This document shows, one piece after another, positions 16,927 through 25,649 of a stretch of 64,000 nt of DNA (within the stretch, counting starts at the first letter, position 1; each line of letters begins with the position of its first letter). Position numbers and translations under genes: made by a program. The DNA is from CAVYYW01 sp963772845 (GTDB lineage: Bacteria > Bacillota > Bacilli > Bacillales > Sporolactobacillaceae). The stretch covers positions 62,001 to 126,000 of the forward strand of contig CAVYYW010000027.1 of NCBI GenBank assembly GCA_963772845.1, read 5' to 3'. The notes below the pieces were generated by a model that did not search any database, was not told where the DNA came from, and saw nothing but the letters and a program-made list of their open reading frames with translations.

Positions 16927-18984
16927 CTAGTGAAAAGGCCACCAGCCTTTAAAGAGATTGTCAAACAGATCCGATCCTGAGTTAGACTTCCCGCGTTTGT
17001 CACCCGGATGAAGGTGGCAGGTTTTTTTAGGCTCTGTTCCTTTTAGATAATAGGTCCACCGTGCTTTGGGACAGGCATCGGTAGCTAATTCACCTGAATC
17101 CGGATCAACGAGAACCTTAACAACACCGGCGGGGGGATGAAATTCATTTTTAGGCTTACCTTTCAGTGCGTCTTCCATGACATGGGCAAAAATAAGCTTC
17201 GAATAACCTGTATCGGGATAGGTGCTGATTGTTTCACCTTTGTCATAGCCGACCCACACGGCACCAACCAGTGAAGGGGTGAAGCCTGCCATCCAGCTGT
17301 CAGCAGCAGTCGACCCCGTTTTGGCTGCAATTTTGTGTGAAAGCAGAGGTGCGACGGTGGTCCCGGTAACTTTCGTGTAGTCATTCAGACTTTTATCAAA
17401 GACACCGGTCATCAGCTGGGATAGGACGAAGGTTGTTGGTTTATTTAAGACATGGGTAGACGAGGGGTCCGCCTGATAAAGAACCTTTCCTTCCCGGTCA
17501 ACGACTTTTGTAATGTAGTAAGGATTAATTTTGTCTCCTCCGTTAGCAAAAGCACTGTATCCTCGTGCCATTTCCAGAACACTGACGGGCTTTGTGCCGA
17601 GGGCGAGAGAAGGAATTTTAGATAGAGGACTTGTGATGCCGACCTTTTTAGCGACATCGACAAGCTTCTCTTCCCCAATTGACATATGGGTTTTAACCGC
17701 ATAAATATTATCCGAGAGAGCCAGGGCCTGTGCCAAAGTGATGGGGCCGTTCGCATAATAGCCTCCAAAGTTGCTCGGTGAGTACGTTTTCTTGCCTTGA
17801 TCATAGGTAAACGGCGTCGGTTTGCTGATTAAAGTGGTCGACGGGGTAAACCCATTCCGTAAAGCCGCATAATAGAGATAAGGCTTAAAGGAAGACCCAG
17901 GTGACCGTTTCGCCTGTACCGCGCGGTCAAATGAACTTTTTTGATAATCTCGTCCTCCCACAAGTGCTTGAACGGCCCCGTTTTTAGGATTCATCAGAAC
18001 AACGGCTGTCTGCACTTTTGAGTCTGGCTGAATAATTTCTTTCACCCATTTATCAGCAGTTTTCTGAAGCTTAGAATTTAGAGTGGTATATACTTTTAAG
18101 CCACCCGTTGCAATGGTTTTTTGATCAAAATGCAGCTTGTTCCGAAGCTCTTTAATGACTTCATCCTGAAAATAAGGAGCATTATGCTGGGTTTTCTTTT
18201 GAGATTTCACAAAATGCAGCGGCTCATTATAAGCCTGATCGGCTTCCTTCTGAGTGATTTTATGTGTGTCAACCATGGATTGAAGCACGATTTTTTGTCG
18301 GGATTTTGCCCGTTCATAGTTTATCAACGGTGAATAAAGGCTCGGCCCTTTGGGGATGCCAGCCAGGATACTAGCTTCACTTAAGGTTAAATCACTTGCT
18401 TTTTTATTAAAATACACTTCAGATGCAGCTTCAATTCCATAAGCACCGTGACCGTAGTAGATGGTATTGAGATAGCCTTCTAGGATGGTCTGCTTGGAGT
18501 AATTGGTTTCGAGCCGCATCGTATAAAATGCTTCCTCTGCTTTTCTCAGCCATGATTTCTGGTTTGTAAGAAACAGATTTTTAGCATACTGCATCGTAAT
18601 GGTGCTCGCGCCTTCTTTTTTTGAGAGAGTCGCAATATCCTTGATGATAGCGCCGCCAAGCCTCCTTAAATCAAACCCGTGATGCTGATAAAACCGGCGG
18701 TCCTCAACAGCGACCGTCGCTTCTTTTAAAGGAGAAGCGATATCTTTTAAAGGAACCCAGCTTCTTTTGTGGCCAGCTCCAGCTTCACCTGCCAGTTGAC
18801 CGCTTTGATCATAAATCTTTGCAGGCATCGGAGGGTGAATAGAAGGCGGGCCCATAGCCCAGGCTGCCATCCACATAACGATTAGCGTGACGAGGCCGGC
18901 TGTAATTGCAGCAACGAACGCCAGAAAAAATTTTCGCAGCAGGCTGGTATTCTTACGGCGATGGCGATAGCGACGATGTCTCAT
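16927..18984 (-). CDS. pbpG: Class A penicillin-binding protein PbpG
   Basis: Bifunctional peptidoglycan synthase, 685 residues. Order: basic cytoplasmic tail, one membrane anchor (about 15-45), GT51 glycosyltransferase (EDRRFYQHHGFD at 94-105, GASTITMQYAKN), transpeptidase with active Ser about 364 (SPGSSFKP), SDN about 425 and KTGS about 554, and a short Gly/Ser/basic C-terminus. In B. subtilis pbpG (ywhE) is forespore-expressed and contributes, with PbpF, to germ-wall peptidoglycan. Here a perfect CATACTA lies upstream, supporting the same control. CAGG near the ATG gives the ribosome site. Divergent from speE as in B. subtilis. Confidence 0.93.
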   Translation of the reverse strand: MRHRRYRHRRKNTSLLRKFFLAFVAAITAGLVTLIVMWMAAWAMGPPSIHPPMPAKIYDQSGQLAGEAGAGHKRSWVPLKDIASPLKEATVAVEDRRFYQHHGFDLRRLGGAIIKDIATLSKKEGASTITMQYAKNLFLTNQKSWLRKAEEAFYTMRLETNYSKQTILEGYLNTIYYGHGAYGIEAASEVYFNKKASDLTLSEASILAGIPKGPSLYSPLINYERAKSRQKIVLQSMVDTHKITQKEADQAYNEPLHFVKSQKKTQHNAPYFQDEVIKELRNKLHFDQKTIATGGLKVYTTLNSKLQKTADKWVKEIIQPDSKVQTAVVLMNPKNGAVQALVGGRDYQKSSFDRAVQAKRSPGSSFKPYLYYAALRNGFTPSTTLISKPTPFTYDQGKKTYSPSNFGGYYANGPITLAQALALSDNIYAVKTHMSIGEEKLVDVAKKVGITSPLSKIPSLALGTKPVSVLEMARGYSAFANGGDKINPYYITKVVDREGKVLYQADPSSTHVLNKPTTFVLSQLMTGVFDKSLNDYTKVTGTTVAPLLSHKIAAKTGSTAADSWMAGFTPSLVGAVWVGYDKGETISTYPDTGYSKLIFAHVMEDALKGKPKNEFHPPAGVVKVLVDPDSGELATDACPKARWTYYLKGTEPKKTCHLHPGDKRGKSNSGSDLFDNLFKGWWPFH

Positions 18985-19014
18985 GGTGAACCTGCCTTTC
19001 AGGGTGTTTGCTCA

Positions 19015-19040
19015 TAGTATGGGAAACGGGCGCATGATCT
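19015..19040 (-). promoter_or_regulatory. Candidate forespore (sigma-G/F) promoter of pbpG
   Basis: Minus strand carries CATACTA, the consensus -10 of sigma-F/sigma-G promoters, about 30 bp before the pbpG start. The -35 is not a clear match. Confidence 0.5.
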
Positions 19041-19092
19041 AAACCCCTGCCGTTTAAAACGTTCAATGTGCGGCTATAGACACATAATAGAC

Positions 19093-19120
19093 TTGCATTT
19101 TCCCGCCATTCCTCTATACT
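19093..19120 (+). promoter_or_regulatory. Sigma-A promoter of speE-speB
   Basis: TTGCAT, 16 bases, TATACT, about 80 bp before speE. Confidence 0.6.
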
Positions 19121-19198
19121 TTTTTCAGAGAAGGAAGATGCGTAGTCTGATTTCCGAGGGAGCCTCCCCGGACTTTCTCTATAGAAAGGATGATAATA

Positions 19199-20026
19199 AT
19201 GGATTTATGGTATACAGAAAAACAAACAGATAGCTATGGAATAACGGCGAAAATTAAACGTACTTTACATACGGAACAAACGGACTTTCAAAAGCTGGAC
19301 ATGATCGAAACGGAAGAGTTCGGAAATATGCTGACGCTTGATGGCATGGTCATGACAACTGAACGTGATGAATTCGTCTATCATGAAATGGTTGCGCATG
19401 TTCCTTTATTTACCCATCCTAATCCGAAGCATGTGCTTGTTGTCGGTGGAGGAGACGGCGGTGTACTCCGTGAAATTATTAAGCATCCGTCAGTGGAAAA
19501 GGCGACGCTTGTTGAGATTGATGGAAAAGTCATTGAGTACTCAAAAAAATTCCTTCCGACAATTGCGTCAGCTTTTGAGGATGCAAGAGTCGAAGTGAAA
19601 GTCGATGATGGCTTCATGCATATTGCTCAGAGCGAGAACGCGTATGATGTCATTATGGTTGATTCGACGGAACCGGTTGGGCCAGCAGTGAAACTCTTTG
19701 AAAAGGGCTTCTATGAAGGCATTTCAAGAGCGCTGAAAGAGGATGGCGTTTTTATTGCACAGACAGACAATCCATGGTTTAAAGCGGACCTGATCGGACA
19801 GGTTTTTAATGATGTAAAAGAAATCTTCCCGATTACACGTCTGTATACAGCAAACGTACCGACATACCCAAGCGGTCTTTGGACCTTCACCATCGGCTCA
19901 AAAAAGCATGATCCGCTTGAGGTTCCTGAAGAGCGTTTTCATGAAATAGAGACCAAGTATTATACGAAAGAATTGCACAAAGCAGCCTTTGCACTGCCGA
20001 AATTCGTTGCAGATATTATTAAATAA
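19199..20026 (+). CDS. speE: Spermidine synthase
   Basis: Transfers aminopropyl from decarboxylated S-adenosylmethionine to putrescine. The 275-residue protein shows the methyltransferase-like fold with VVGGGDGGVLREI, the DGFMHI and DSTEPVGPA motifs and the conserved WYTE start. I chose ATG 19199 (DLWYTEKQ) since AAAGGA sits eight bases upstream; ATG 19190 overlaps that sequence. Followed by speB 89 bp downstream; together they make spermidine from agmatine-derived putrescine. Confidence 0.95.
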   Translation: MDLWYTEKQTDSYGITAKIKRTLHTEQTDFQKLDMIETEEFGNMLTLDGMVMTTERDEFVYHEMVAHVPLFTHPNPKHVLVVGGGDGGVLREIIKHPSVEKATLVEIDGKVIEYSKKFLPTIASAFEDARVEVKVDDGFMHIAQSENAYDVIMVDSTEPVGPAVKLFEKGFYEGISRALKEDGVFIAQTDNPWFKADLIGQVFNDVKEIFPITRLYTANVPTYPSGLWTFTIGSKKHDPLEVPEERFHEIETKYYTKELHKAAFALPKFVADIIK

Positions 20027-20115
20027 ACGTTTAATTAATTCAATATAACGCTTGCCTAAGCAAGGTTAGTTCATGGTTTTGGGGTTTTGAACGCTTTTTA
20101 AAAGGAGAATTGTTA

Positions 20116-20997
20116 ATGATTTTTGATGACGCCTACTCAGGTAAAGTTTTTATCATGAGCCGTAAAAACTATGATGAAGCTGAAGCGGTAATATACGGTA
20201 TGCCAATGGATTATACGGTCAGCTTCAGGCCTGGTTCACGGTTCGGTCCAAACAGGATCCGGGAAGCATCGATCGGTCTTGAAGAATACTCGCCATATAT
20301 GGACAAGCACCTTGAAGACGTTAATTATGTGGATATGGGCGATATGATGTTTCCTTTTGGAAACGCTGCAAAAAGCCTGGATATTATTGAGGGTTATCTT
20401 GATAAACTCCTTGAAGATGGCAAATTCCCGCTTGGACTTGGCGGAGAGCACCTTGTCACATGGCCGGTTATCAAAGCGATGCACCGGAAATACCCGGATA
20501 TGGCACTGATTCATATAGATGCCCATGCCGACCTTCGTGAACAATACGAAGGGGAAGTCCTGTCACATTCAACGCCTGTCCGGAAAGCTTGCGGATTGAT
20601 CGGACCTGAGAATGTGTATTCATTTGGAATTCGCTCAGGGATGCGCGAGGAATTTGAGTATGCCAGGACAAGCGGGATGACACTTGAAAAATTCAGTGTG
20701 GCTGAACCGTTAAAAAAACACCTGCCCTCTTTAGCAGGCCGTCCGGTTTATGTGACAATTGATATTGACGTGCTTGATCCGGCATATGCTCCTGGAACAG
20801 GGACAGCTGAAGCGGGTGGCATCAGTTCCAAAGAACTGCTGGATGCCATTATGGCCATCGCTCAATCTGACATGCGTATTATCGGTGCAGATCTTGTTGA
20901 AGTCGCACCCGCATACGATTCAGGCGAACAAACCTCTATCGCAGCAAGCAAGTTTATCCGTGAAATACTGCTTGGCTGGGTTGGTAAAGACAAATAA
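20116..20997 (+). CDS. speB: Agmatinase
   Basis: Mn-dependent ureohydrolase that converts agmatine to putrescine and urea. 293 residues. Metal ligands are visible in LGLGGEHLVTW, HIDAHADLR and DIDVLDPAYAPGTGT. AAGGAG lies nine bases before ATG 20116; a TTG at 20110 is in frame but too close. Clustered with speE as in B. subtilis. Confidence 0.95.
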   Translation: MIFDDAYSGKVFIMSRKNYDEAEAVIYGMPMDYTVSFRPGSRFGPNRIREASIGLEEYSPYMDKHLEDVNYVDMGDMMFPFGNAAKSLDIIEGYLDKLLEDGKFPLGLGGEHLVTWPVIKAMHRKYPDMALIHIDAHADLREQYEGEVLSHSTPVRKACGLIGPENVYSFGIRSGMREEFEYARTSGMTLEKFSVAEPLKKHLPSLAGRPVYVTIDIDVLDPAYAPGTGTAEAGGISSKELLDAIMAIAQSDMRIIGADLVEVAPAYDSGEQTSIAASKFIREILLGWVGKDK

Positions 20998-21000
20998 AAT

Positions 21001-21043
21001 AAAAAGTGAAGCACTGATGACGACATCAGTGCTTCACTTTTTT
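21001..21043 (+). terminator. Terminator of speB
   Basis: AAAAAGTGAAGCACTGATG pairs perfectly with CATCAGTGCTTCACTTTTT around a four-base loop: a 19-bp stem. Confidence 0.9.
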
Positions 21044-21275
21044 TAGGGGTAGGGCTTGTCGTGCACGGTTGGCGGGCTGTGGGCACGGTGCCTGTCACGC
21101 CCCGGAATTTGTCGAATGGCCAGGGTGCATAGGCTTTCACTTTTTGACTGCTTGGTGTTGAGGGATGAGACTCCTCGAAAATCCGCATGTCTACAAATGA
21201 AAGCTAGAAATACCTGAGACTCCTCGAAAATGCGCATGCTCAAAATTTCAGCGGATGAAAAAGTTTTTGATGGGA

Positions 21276-21372
21276 AAAAATTTGCGACCATGTGCTTCTG
21301 CGTCTTCTAGTAATGCTTCGAAGCGGGATTCCTCGTCGCAACTCGTAGTCACTCGAGATGTGATGCTCGTTC
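21276..21372 (+). repeat. Partial family-A repeat, copy 3
   Basis: Shares TGCTTCGAAGCGGGATTCCT then CGTCGCAACTCGTAGTC and GATGTGATGCTCGT with 3625-3685 and the related part of 1740-1815, but lacks the TTTTCTTTGTC part. The preceding stretch 21044-21275 has no gene; it repeats GAGACTCCTCGAAAATGCGC twice in opposite contexts. Confidence 0.6.
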
Positions 21373-21382
21373 CTGTGGAATC

Positions 21383-21560
21383 AGCGAGGGGTCGCTGAAA
21401 AACTTCTATATTTTGATCTTGCTTAAGATTTAATCAAAGAATAGCTCGGTCTAATGCCTCGAAAGTCCACTGGATTGCTAAAGGTTGAGATGCATTTTCC
21501 ACTATGGCCGAGCTGCCGGGAAAGTTGGAGATGCCTGCGGAATAAGCGAAAGGTCACTGA
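21383..21560 (+). repeat. Family-E extragenic repeat
   Basis: Starts GGTCGCTGAAAAACTTCTAT, continues GCTTAAGATTTAATCAAAGA then ATAGCTCGG and GGCCGAGCTGCCGGGAAAGT, and ends GGTCACTGAAAATC. The start and end share a GGTC[A/G]CTGAAAA motif preceded by GCGGAAT-AGCGA, so units are joined by a direct repeat. Relatives: 1383-1466, 43755-44110, 52120-52475. Confidence 0.65.
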
Positions 21561-21599
21561 AAATCAGTAGCCATAATTGACTTAAAAAGCTGCATCACA

Positions 21600-21790
21600 A
21601 GGTTATTAATACGTTGATTGAAGAGAAAGGCGCGAGACTCCAGCGGGAAAAGCACGCGTCCGAAGATCCACTTTGCCGCACAAGTAGACCACGGCAAAGT
21701 TAGCTGAGGCCGTGCCCGCGGAAAGCGAGCTACCGAGAGCGAAATCAACAGGCATGATAAGACCGATAGACTTTTTCAGTGGCCTCGAAC
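21600..21790 (+). repeat. Family-B extragenic repeat, copy 2
   Basis: Contains CACGCGTCCGAAGATCCACT, a TTGCCGCAC/CGGCAAAG hairpin, TAGCTGAGGCCGTGCCCGCG then GAAAGCGAGC, and ends GACTTTTTCAGTGG. Confidence 0.7.
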
Positions 21791-21921
21791 CCTGAAGAGT
21801 GAGGTTTACCGACCATACGATTAGAAAAGAAGCCTGAGCGTCTCTGAGGGAAAGTAAGCGTCGAATCCGCCTAATTTAGTAAACAGCCTTTTAATAAGCA
21901 TTAGAGAATTCATGTTAAGGT

Positions 21922-21951
21922 TGAATTAGGGAAGGCAGATTGACTATAATA
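21922..21951 (+). promoter_or_regulatory. Sigma-A promoter of ywiB-argS
   Basis: TTGAAT, 18 bases, TATAAT, about 30 bp before ywiB. Confidence 0.55.
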
Positions 21952-21979
21952 TAAAGGTTAAGGATAAATAAGAAAGCGG

Positions 21980-22417
21980 GTGAGAGACATTCAAGAAGTA
22001 ACGCTCCAGTTAAAGAGCACGATCCATCACCCTGACAGCAGGAAGGCAGAAGAAACAACCGTGACCGTTAGCGGGCTGGTGACAGTCAAAAATAACACGA
22101 CTTATCTCCGGTATGAAGAAGAGCTGGAAGAGATCGGGACGGTCCATCATACGATAAAGATTAAGCCTGAGGAAGTCACTGTGCTCAGACAAGGACCTCT
22201 CAGTATGAGAATGCCGTTATCGCTAAACCGTGAAACAGAAGGAAGCTATCAGACGCCGTTTGGCAGAATGGAAATGCTGACAAAGGCTAAGAAGCTTGAT
22301 TATAAATGGAACGAAGCGAAAGAGACAGGTGTGATCCATCTTGTCTATGAACTGACAATGCAAGGCGACTATATAGGGCTTTGTGATATCCGTTATCAAA
22401 TTACAGGAGGTCAATGA
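21980..22417 (+). CDS. ywiB: DUF1934 calycin-like protein YwiB
   Basis: A 145-residue protein of the DUF1934 (beta-barrel, calycin-like) family, function unknown. Seen: a central TYLRYEEELEE strand, VTVLRQGPLSMRM and the GRMEMLTKAKKLDY region, and a final LCDIRYQI strand. Start codon is GTG with a modest AAAGCGG site. Its stop overlaps the argS start by 4 bp, so expression is coupled to arginyl-tRNA synthetase, as in B. subtilis. Confidence 0.85.
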   Translation: MRDIQEVTLQLKSTIHHPDSRKAEETTVTVSGLVTVKNNTTYLRYEEELEEIGTVHHTIKIKPEEVTVLRQGPLSMRMPLSLNRETEGSYQTPFGRMEMLTKAKKLDYKWNEAKETGVIHLVYELTMQGDYIGLCDIRYQITGGQ

Positions 22418-24087
22418 TGACTGTTGTTGAAAAGGTAAAGCAGCAATTAAAAGAAGAGATCGTGAATGCCGTCGTAAAAGCAGGACTTGCTGAAAGAAGT
22501 GAGTGTCCGGATGTGGTGCTTGAACTGCCGAAGGATAAATCGCACGGTGACTTTGCGACTAATATGGCGATGCAGCTGGCGCGGATCGCTAAAAAAGCTC
22601 CGAGACAAATTGCAGAGGAAATGACTCAGCAAATTGACAAGAAGAAAGGTCATATTCAAAAAATAGAGATTGCTGGACCAGGCTTCATTAATTTTTTCCT
22701 GGATAACAGCTATCTGACTGATTTGATCCCTCAGATCCTTAGTGAAGGTAACAAGTTCGGTCATACCAATGCCGGCGGCGGTAAAAAAATTCAGGTGGAG
22801 TATGTATCAGCCAACCCAACCGGAAGTCTTCATTTGGGACATGCCCGCGGTGCGGCTGTCGGGGACACGCTTTGCCGAGTTTTAAACGCTGCAGGTTATG
22901 AAACAAGTCCTGAATATTATATCAATGATGCTGGAAAGCAAATCTCCAACATGGCTAAGTCACTTGAAGCACGTTACTTTCAGGCGCTTGGACTGGAAAA
23001 AGAAGTTCCGGCAGACGGGTACCAGGGTCAAGACATCATAGATTTTGGGAAGAAATTAGCTGAGGAGAGAGGGAATGCTCTCACGCTTCTAGATGAGGAT
23101 GAGCGTCTGATTTTCTTCCGGAATTTTGGTGTGGAACGTTTAATGGACAACATCAAGGAAGACCTTTCTGAATTCAGGGTTGAATTTGATGTGTGGTTTT
23201 CAGAAACCTCACTCTATGAAACAAACCAGATTGATAAAGTTCTTAAGAAACTGAAAGATAATGGACACACCTATGAGCAAGAGGGAGCACTTTGGTTCGA
23301 ATCCACGAAATTCGGTGATGATAAAGACCGTGTGCTGATTAAAAGTGACGGTTCTTATACGTACCTCACGCCAGACATTGCCTATCATCTGAATAAGCTG
23401 GAAAGAGGCTTCGACCAGCTGATCAATGTCTGGGGCGCGGATCATCATGGCTATATTCCAAGAATGAAAGCGGCGATTGAAGCGCTTGGATATGACCCTT
23501 CACGGCTTGAAGTTCAGATTATCCAGCTAGTGAACCTGTTTAAAGACGGTGAAAAGGTTAAGATGAGCAAGCGGACCGGAAAAGCGGTCACCCTTCGTGA
23601 GCTTCAGGAAATGGTTGGGCTTGATGCCATGCGCTATTTCTTTGCGATGCGCTCCTCGGATACCCATCTTGATTTCGATATAGACCTTGCACAGTCACAC
23701 TCTAATGAAAATCCTGTTTATTATGTTCAATACGCCCATGCGAGAATCTGCAGCATGCTGAGACAGGCAGAGGAGAAAGGTCTATTAGAAACGGCAGGCG
23801 CAGACTTCAGTCTGATTCAAACAGAAAAAGAAATTGATTTAATGAAGAAGGTTGGGGAGTTCCCAGGGGTCGTTGCTGAAGCAGCAGAACGGCTGGCGAT
23901 TCAGCGAATGACGACCTATTCTTTTGAATTGGCATCAAACCTTCATAGCTTTTATAATGCGGAGAAAGTGCTCGATCCGTCTCAGCCTGAGCTGACCAAA
24001 GCACGTATCGCTCTCATGCAGGCAGTGAAAACCACACTTAAGAACGCGATGGATTTAATTGGTGTAGCTGCCCCTGAAAAAATGTAA
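22414..24087 (+). CDS. argS: Arginyl-tRNA synthetase
   Basis: Class I aminoacyl-tRNA synthetase, 557 residues. N-terminal additional domain, HLGHARG (HIGH motif), KMSKR signature and the anticodon-binding alpha-helical C-terminus ending LIGVAAPEKM-type. AGGAGG precedes the ATG; either ATG 22414 or 22417 works. Ends before a strong terminator. No damage seen. Confidence 0.97.
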   Translation: MMTVVEKVKQQLKEEIVNAVVKAGLAERSECPDVVLELPKDKSHGDFATNMAMQLARIAKKAPRQIAEEMTQQIDKKKGHIQKIEIAGPGFINFFLDNSYLTDLIPQILSEGNKFGHTNAGGGKKIQVEYVSANPTGSLHLGHARGAAVGDTLCRVLNAAGYETSPEYYINDAGKQISNMAKSLEARYFQALGLEKEVPADGYQGQDIIDFGKKLAEERGNALTLLDEDERLIFFRNFGVERLMDNIKEDLSEFRVEFDVWFSETSLYETNQIDKVLKKLKDNGHTYEQEGALWFESTKFGDDKDRVLIKSDGSYTYLTPDIAYHLNKLERGFDQLINVWGADHHGYIPRMKAAIEALGYDPSRLEVQIIQLVNLFKDGEKVKMSKRTGKAVTLRELQEMVGLDAMRYFFAMRSSDTHLDFDIDLAQSHSNENPVYYVQYAHARICSMLRQAEEKGLLETAGADFSLIQTEKEIDLMKKVGEFPGVVAEAAERLAIQRMTTYSFELASNLHSFYNAEKVLDPSQPELTKARIALMQAVKTTLKNAMDLIGVAAPEKM

Positions 24088-24098
24088 AACAATATAGT

Positions 24099-24131
24099 AA
24101 AAGCGCCGGTGCATGCACTGGCGCTTTTTAT
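24099..24131. terminator. Terminator of argS
   Basis: AAAAGCGCC and GTGCATGCAC, GGCGCTTTTT form a near-perfect long palindrome. It may also work for the leftward cls gene. Confidence 0.85.
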
Positions 24132-24167
24132 TGTGGGAATATGAGTGTTCTATCAGTGAAGCTGATG

Positions 24168-25382
24168 CTAAAGAAGAGGAGCAAGCAGACATGATAAAAA
24201 CGTTTTGGCTTTTTCAACGGCCGAACGGTTTTCAATCATTTCGGCTGTCACCTCGGAAGAATTTGAATAAAGATCAATCTCAATATTCTCTGTTAAATGG
24301 CGGACGGTATTCGCATCATAAATAAAACCAGAGAGTTCATCATTCCAGAATAGGCTGCGCCGGTCAAAGTTGGCTGTGCCGAGATAAGCCGTGTCCTCAT
24401 CGATGATAAACGTTTTTGCATGATAGAATCCTTCATGAAAATGATAAAGCTTTAAGCCTTTTTCAACTAGTGGCTTTAAGTAGTGATAAGAAGCTGGCCT
24501 GACAAAAGGATGATCTTTGCGGCCGGGAAGAATGACCGTCACGCTTACATCACTTTCTAGCCTGTTTAATAGGGCTGCCTGCAATCGGGCACTTGGGATG
24601 AAATAAGGCGAGCCGATGATCAAACGATGCTTGGCTTGGCTGATATGGTCAATGAAAACCTGCTCAAGCTGTTTGCCATATGTTGCAAGCAGTGTCAGTT
24701 TGACAGTGCCGCTGGTGGGCGAGTCGGGAGCAAACAGATCGTCGCTCGATACGGTTTGCCGGGTTGCCTCATGCCAGTCGCTAAGAAACTGTTCTTGGAG
24801 AAAATGAACGCCGCCGCCTTTAATTTTGACATGGTAATCGCGCCAGTCGCCGTATTTAGGGTCGCGGCCCATGTATTCATCCCCGACATTAAAACCACCG
24901 AAGTAGCCGGTTTGCCCATCAATGATTGAGATTTTGCGATGGTACCGCCGGCTTACATTGTAAAAGAAAAATGGGAACCTCGGCTTTTGGGCATGTCCCC
25001 ATTCGACACCTGCTTCGGAAAGCCTGTTTTTTAACTTTCTGCGTAGCTTTCTGGTGCCAATGGCGTCCATGAGAATTCGAACGTTTACACCTTCCGCCGC
25101 TTTTTTCTCAAGAAGCTGAAACATGTTCGTGCCTAAACGGTCTTCCCGGAATATGTAGAAAGATAAATGAATGTGGCGGGTGGCCATGGTGATATCTTTT
25201 TCTAAAGCACTAAAAAAATGTATACCGTCCTGAAACGTTTCAAGCTGATTGTGGCTTGTTTTATATAAGCCTACAGGAAGCTTCGGATGTTGAATTTTTA
25301 TGCCTGCATACAAATCGAGCCATACGCCGGCAATGAACAGAATAATAATTAGAATGATGATTCCAAATATAATATACCCCAT
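24168..25382 (-). CDS. Cardiolipin synthase / phospholipase-D family (YwiE-like)
   Basis: Membrane-anchored phospholipase-D superfamily enzyme of 404 residues, with one hydrophobic helix at the N-terminus and two HKD motifs: HRKISIIDGQTGYFGGFN and HAKTFIIDEDTAYLGTANFD. Condenses phosphatidylglycerol into cardiolipin in this family. The frame extends to 25487, but GAGGAG nine bases before ATG 25382 decides the start. Shares the position of ywiE, a minor cardiolipin synthase of B. subtilis. Shorter than ClsA (about 480) because it has one membrane segment. Confidence 0.88.
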   Translation of the reverse strand: MGYIIFGIIILIIILFIAGVWLDLYAGIKIQHPKLPVGLYKTSHNQLETFQDGIHFFSALEKDITMATRHIHLSFYIFREDRLGTNMFQLLEKKAAEGVNVRILMDAIGTRKLRRKLKNRLSEAGVEWGHAQKPRFPFFFYNVSRRYHRKISIIDGQTGYFGGFNVGDEYMGRDPKYGDWRDYHVKIKGGGVHFLQEQFLSDWHEATRQTVSSDDLFAPDSPTSGTVKLTLLATYGKQLEQVFIDHISQAKHRLIIGSPYFIPSARLQAALLNRLESDVSVTVILPGRKDHPFVRPASYHYLKPLVEKGLKLYHFHEGFYHAKTFIIDEDTAYLGTANFDRRSLFWNDELSGFIYDANTVRHLTENIEIDLYSNSSEVTAEMIENRSAVEKAKTFLSCLLAPLL

Positions 25383-25476
25383 AAAATCGACTCCTCGCGT
25401 GTTCCCATAATCTATCCTTAGCATAACCAAATCTTTCTCCATTAACAAAATAAAAAAATAATAAAAATATCCCGAC

Positions 25477-25509
25477 TGAATGCTCATTCATTTTTATTTA
25501 TGTTATAAT
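25477..25509 (+). promoter_or_regulatory. fadF promoter overlapped by a TGAATG-CT-CATTCA palindrome
   Basis: TATAAT at 25504-25509. The -35 region (25481-25486) lies inside the 14-bp palindrome at 25477-25490. The half-site resembles that of B. subtilis FadR boxes (TGAATGA...TCATTCA), but the centre is four bases shorter. A sibling site lies at 27846-27859. Likely operator for the TetR repressor encoded in the operon (33351-34046). Confidence 0.5.
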
Positions 25510-25649
25510 TTAATCACAGAAAATTACTCACATTCAGAAATGTAATGGCTTTCATAAAGGTTTTTGTCGATTGGTGTGGAAAGGTTGGCATTATTAATGC
25601 GTTTTAATTAATTTATACTCAACAAGGCTGGCAGAGGGGGAGCGGCGTT